Positions 7,248-9,356 of a stretch of DNA of 9,356 nt are shown here, one piece after another. A program made the position numbers and the translations under genes. Origin of the DNA: VGMD01 sp964552055 (GTDB taxonomy: Bacteria > Chlamydiota > Chlamydiia > Chlamydiales > 2-12-FULL-49-11); contig CAZKFL010000048.1 of assembly GCA_964552055.1 (NCBI GenBank), positions 1 to 9,356 on the forward strand. The letters run 5' to 3'. A model generated the notes under the pieces. It saw only the letters and a program-made list of their open reading frames with translations. It ran no database searches and had not been told where the DNA came from. The stretch's first letter is position 1, and every line of letters begins with the position of its first letter.

Positions 7248-7256
7248 TGATATAAG
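7248..7256 (+). promoter_or_regulatory. Extended -10 promoter for the F-box gene
   Basis: TGATATAAG has TATAAG (7251-7256) with TG one base upstream, very similar to the TGATATAAT ahead of the CHLPS hydrolase. TTGCCA (7223-7228) is 22 bp away, too far for a normal -35. Transcription would start near 7263, giving a leader of about 17 nt without a Shine-Dalgarno sequence. It lies in the 61-bp gap after epmB, where I see no hairpin terminator. Confidence 0.5.
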
Positions 7257-7279
7257 CACTCAAACCGCTTAAAATTAAT

Positions 7280-8440
7280 ATGAACGAATTCAAGATAGTT
7301 AACTCCAGGTATGATGTACGCCTAACTCCCGGATGGTCTGAATGCACTCCTACACATACACATTATTATACTGCGCAAGGAATACGGAGGCACCTTCTTC
7401 GACAAGGGGAAGAGAGATACTCTTGCATTGCAAAACATGTACATTATTACTCTTTAAGCAGACGAATTGGAAGATTTGTTTTAGCTCTCCTCCTTTCTCT
7501 TCCAATAACATTGGCATATTTCATAATCCCTCGATTTACTAAAAAGCACGATCAAAAAATCAGCAGATTGATGGACCTTGTTGTAAGGCTAGCTTCAGAA
7601 AAATGGGACAAATGCATTCGTTTTGCTATGAGAACTGACTGGACTCCGCAACCACTTCCACCTGCTCCTATCGATCCCCAAATAGACAATCCTAATTCAG
7701 ATCTGGTCCAGGCTATGCTATGCATTTTTGAAAATGCCCTTCCCTATCTCACTGCTAAAGATCTCACTAAATGTCACCTAGTCTCTAAACAATTTCGCTA
7801 CGAAGCAAGTCAGCAAAGATTGTGGGATGCATTAATACTGCCAGAAAGCGCCATTGGAAAAACTCTTTGGGACACACACTTAGGGACTGTGAGAGAAACT
7901 CCTCTACCAAGACACATTTGGAAGCTTTTGGATTCCCCCTGCCCCCTTTCTCCCGGTAGCCGCATAAAAGATACGCACTTTTTACTATTAGTTCCAGAAA
8001 CCGTTAATGAAAAAGCTCTTTCATTAAATTTCCTTCAACAGCTGATTAACACCAAAATGAGTCCCCTAAACCCGGATTATACGCGTATCTTTGACCTAGT
8101 TGCGCGTGAAATTGGCGAAATAAAAACGCCCCAATCACATTGGGTCCTTCTAACAAAATCAATCCAACCTATTAGAAATACAAATTTATTACTCAGAGAG
8201 GAACTAGAACACGACTATCAAGAACCGAACGTAATCGATATCGTTGCGGCCATTTTTCTAAAGCAGAAAAGCACCGAGGAAATCATGCTTCCTCGAAACT
8301 CTGACGCAATATGTGCTGAAAGAATCGAAGAATCCCGTCATCTAGTATCTGTTACTCGTTATACAAATAACCTTGGCATAAACATAATGGGCTCAGGAGT
8401 AGCTGAAACTCACGGCATTTTTGCAGCTCGTAAAATTTAG
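7280..8440 (+). CDS. F-box domain protein, probable host-targeted effector
   Basis: A 386-aa protein with an F-box-like segment at about 142-187. It contains LPYLTAKDLTKCHLVSKQF followed by LWDALIL, matching the pattern of leucines, DL, LVSK and a closing LW. F-box domains bind Skp1 in eukaryotic SCF ubiquitin ligases, so a bacterial one usually acts inside the host. Before it are a hydrophobic segment (about 66-84) and a proline-rich linker (121-140). The C-terminal half, with DTHFLLLVPETVN and SHWVLLTKS, resembles a repeated family I recall from Parachlamydiaceae, often joined to F-boxes. The function of that half is unknown; it may recognise the substrate. The ATG at 7280 is the only plausible start (stop codon in frame at 7253) but has no ribosome site. 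Secretion, for example by type III, is inferred and no signal is visible. The methyltransferase ends 11 nt away, convergently. Confidence 0.75.
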   Translation: MNEFKIVNSRYDVRLTPGWSECTPTHTHYYTAQGIRRHLLRQGEERYSCIAKHVHYYSLSRRIGRFVLALLLSLPITLAYFIIPRFTKKHDQKISRLMDLVVRLASEKWDKCIRFAMRTDWTPQPLPPAPIDPQIDNPNSDLVQAMLCIFENALPYLTAKDLTKCHLVSKQFRYEASQQRLWDALILPESAIGKTLWDTHLGTVRETPLPRHIWKLLDSPCPLSPGSRIKDTHFLLLVPETVNEKALSLNFLQQLINTKMSPLNPDYTRIFDLVAREIGEIKTPQSHWVLLTKSIQPIRNTNLLLREELEHDYQEPNVIDIVAAIFLKQKSTEEIMLPRNSDAICAERIEESRHLVSVTRYTNNLGINIMGSGVAETHGIFAARKI

Positions 8441-8451
8441 CCCTATCGATG

Positions 8452-9159
8452 TTACTCACGCCTAGAAGCTATAAAGCTGAATCCCCCCTCATCGCGTTGT
8501 ATACACCGTTTAACTTCAAATCCAGATTTCGAAAGAAGCTCTAAAACAAAAGATTCTCCACCTTCGTAACAATGCGCGCCTAATTTGGGCATGAGTTCCA
8601 GTAAAGCAGAATTCATACTCTCAACTGTAAAAATAGTACCTACAAAATGTCCTCCTTCACTCAGACACTCCCTGATTTTTGCCATAGTCGCTCGAAGATT
8701 CTTTGGAGCTATGTATGGAAGGATATCTACTGCCGCCACCAGATTAAATGGTTTTTCATACTCTCTATAGGTTTCTAGTTTTGTTAAATCACAGCATCTC
8801 AGTCGAAAATTATCTGTGGGACACCCTTCGTTTTTTACATTTCTTAAATATTTTGTAAGCAAATCCCCCTCTCTGTCAATTCCACATACATATGACCCGG
8901 CTTTAATTAACTTAATACTATTTGCTCCCATTCCACAGCCAAGATCTAATACCCTCTTAGGAGGCTTTCCAAAAAAAACACCCATGAATTCTTCTGAAGA
9001 TGTACAAGAACTCACCATCTCGGCGTATAGCTTGCTTGCTCTATCAGCAATCATTTTTCCAGAGACAACTACAGGTTCATCCGGCTTATATTCCGTTTTT
9101 ACCGCCTCTATCCTTTCCCAAAAACTATCCGCAGATGATACGCCCGCTAATGATGTCAT
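8452..9159 (-). CDS. Class I SAM-dependent methyltransferase, substrate unknown
   Basis: A 235-aa protein with the Rossmann-type methyltransferase pattern. Motif I is VLDLGCGMG (70-78), the ribose-binding acidic residue is Asp95 in CGID, an adenine-region acidic residue is Asp124 in CDLT, and motif IV-like DILPY starts at Asp145. A later segment with CLSEGGHFVG has the form of the region after motif V. It is probably soluble. Nothing in the sequence identifies the acceptor; small-molecule methyltransferases look alike at this level. I chose the ATG at 9159, preceded by AAAAGG (9169-9174) at 9 nt. A GTG at 9213 would add 18 residues but overlaps the -35 element and has no ribosome site. It converges on the F-box gene with an 11-bp gap and no hairpin between them. 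Unlike murA and epmB, its 3' end is not rich in C-ending codons. Confidence 0.85.
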   Translation of the reverse strand: MTSLAGVSSADSFWERIEAVKTEYKPDEPVVVSGKMIADRASKLYAEMVSSCTSSEEFMGVFFGKPPKRVLDLGCGMGANSIKLIKAGSYVCGIDREGDLLTKYLRNVKNEGCPTDNFRLRCCDLTKLETYREYEKPFNLVAAVDILPYIAPKNLRATMAKIRECLSEGGHFVGTIFTVESMNSALLELMPKLGAHCYEGGESFVLELLSKSGFEVKRCIQRDEGGFSFIASRRE

Positions 9160-9168
9160 AAAAAACAA

Positions 9169-9174
9169 CCTTTT
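9169..9174 (-). promoter_or_regulatory. Ribosome binding site AAAAGG deciding the methyltransferase start
   Basis: On the minus strand AAAAGG lies 9 nt before the ATG at 9159. It is one of the few Shine-Dalgarno-like sites in this window and is the reason for choosing 9159 over the GTG at 9213. Confidence 0.55.
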
Positions 9175-9186
9175 TATAATTTTAAT

Positions 9187-9215
9187 AATATAATTATTTG
9201 AACTTTCGTTCACAA
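9187..9215 (-). promoter_or_regulatory. Methyltransferase promoter with embedded inverted repeat
   Basis: The -35 is TTGTGA (9210-9215, 4/6) and the -10 is TATATT (9187-9192, 5/6) with the ideal 17-bp spacer. The start point would be near 9180, about 20 nt before the ATG. Overlapping the -35 and the start of the spacer is an imperfect dyad, TTGTGAAC and GTTCAAAT around GAAA (6 of 8 positions symmetric). It could be an operator, but this is speculative. Confidence 0.55.
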
Positions 9216-9230
9216 TGAATTAATAAATAT

Positions 9231-9281
9231 AGCAAATTTGGGGATTTCTGACCTCTAAAATTCCCGATTGTTGAATTTGCT
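9231..9281. repeat. Nested imperfect hairpin beside the terminal repeats
   Basis: Outer arms AGCAAATT (9231-9238) and AATTTGCT (9274-9281) are perfect reverse complements. Inside, GGGGATTT (9240-9247) pairs with AAATTCCC (9258-9265) with one G-U wobble and a 10-nt loop; the 8 nt on the right (9266-9273) stay unpaired. The fold lies in non-coding DNA directly before the TGAAAGGGTCA repeats, so it may be part of the same element, such as the end of a REP/IS200-type repeat. Confidence 0.5.
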
Positions 9282-9289
9282 CAGCATAT

Positions 9290-9356
9290 TGAAAGGGTCA
9301 TTGAAAGGGTCAGGCTTGACATTCTGAAAGGGTCATGAAAGGGTCAGGCTTGACAT
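9290..9356. repeat. Tandem TGAAAGGGTCA repeats with hairpin-forming core
   Basis: TGAAAGGGTCA occurs at 9290-9300, 9302-9312, 9325-9335 and 9336-9346. The higher-order unit is two copies plus GGCTTGACATTC: one unit spans 9290-9324 (35 bp, with an extra T at 9301), and the second starts at 9325 and runs off the window. Each unit contains GTCA-GGCT-TGAC, a 4-bp stem with a 4-nt loop. I recall GGGTCAGGCTTGACAT as a dispersed motif near REP-associated or IS200-like transposases in many genomes. That is memory, and no transposase is in the window. Confidence 0.75.

Noticed and set aside
8816..9193. Open frame of 125 codons on the plus strand
   Set aside because: It is antisense to the methyltransferase N-terminal half and motif I, with no recognisable domain.
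9193..9215. CRP-type cAMP operator (TGTGA half site), tempting because of the cyclase
   Set aside because: Only the TGTGA half matches; the other half is not TCACA at the required spacing.
9290..9356. CRISPR array
   Set aside because: The units are directly adjacent and nearly identical, with no unique spacers between them, and no cas gene is present.

Overview
The window reads as chromosomal DNA of a Chlamydiae member of the environmental (Parachlamydia-like, amoeba-associated) type. Three things point there: an alpha/beta hydrolase of the chlamydia-specific CHLPS/DUF818 family (5164-6240), an F-box protein whose C-terminal half resembles a protein family expanded in Parachlamydiaceae (7280-8440), and AT-rich coding sequence with housekeeping genes of an obligate intracellular bacterium. 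The taxonomic call and family names rest on recognition from memory; no database search was run.

Layout. Positions 1-107 hold a short CGCAAAG repeat and a perfect 11-bp hairpin. A minus-strand pair follows: a membrane class III adenylate cyclase (1270-3651) and, 10 nt after it, a PhoR-like PAS histidine kinase (108-1259). They look like one signalling operon. A 90-bp divergent intergenic region separates them from murA (3742-5091, plus), a MurA of a divergent subgroup that keeps the catalytic cysteine. Next on the plus strand come the CHLPS hydrolase (5164-6240) and, 6 nt later, a short radical-SAM lysine 2,3-aminomutase of the EpmB type (6247-7218), which would modify elongation factor P. 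The F-box protein (7280-8440) has its own predicted extended -10 promoter. A class I SAM-dependent methyltransferase (8452-9159, minus) converges on it. The right end (9231-9356) is a non-coding repeat block: an imperfect hairpin and tandem copies of a unit built on TGAAAGGGTCA, which looks like the edge of a REP/IS200-type repeat or transposon.

Functionally this is a mosaic: core genes (murA, epmB), a sensory/second-messenger operon (cyclase plus kinase), and lineage-specific probable host-interaction or accessory genes (CHLPS hydrolase, F-box protein, methyltransferase). The most unusual pattern is compositional. murA and epmB use C-ending codons at about 11-12% near the start but about 55% near the stop, by hand count. 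The histidine kinase shows a weaker version, while the accessory genes do not. I found no complete multi-gene novel defence or mobile system. The strongest candidates for new biology are the F-box effector, the cyclase-kinase operon and the 3' codon gradient.
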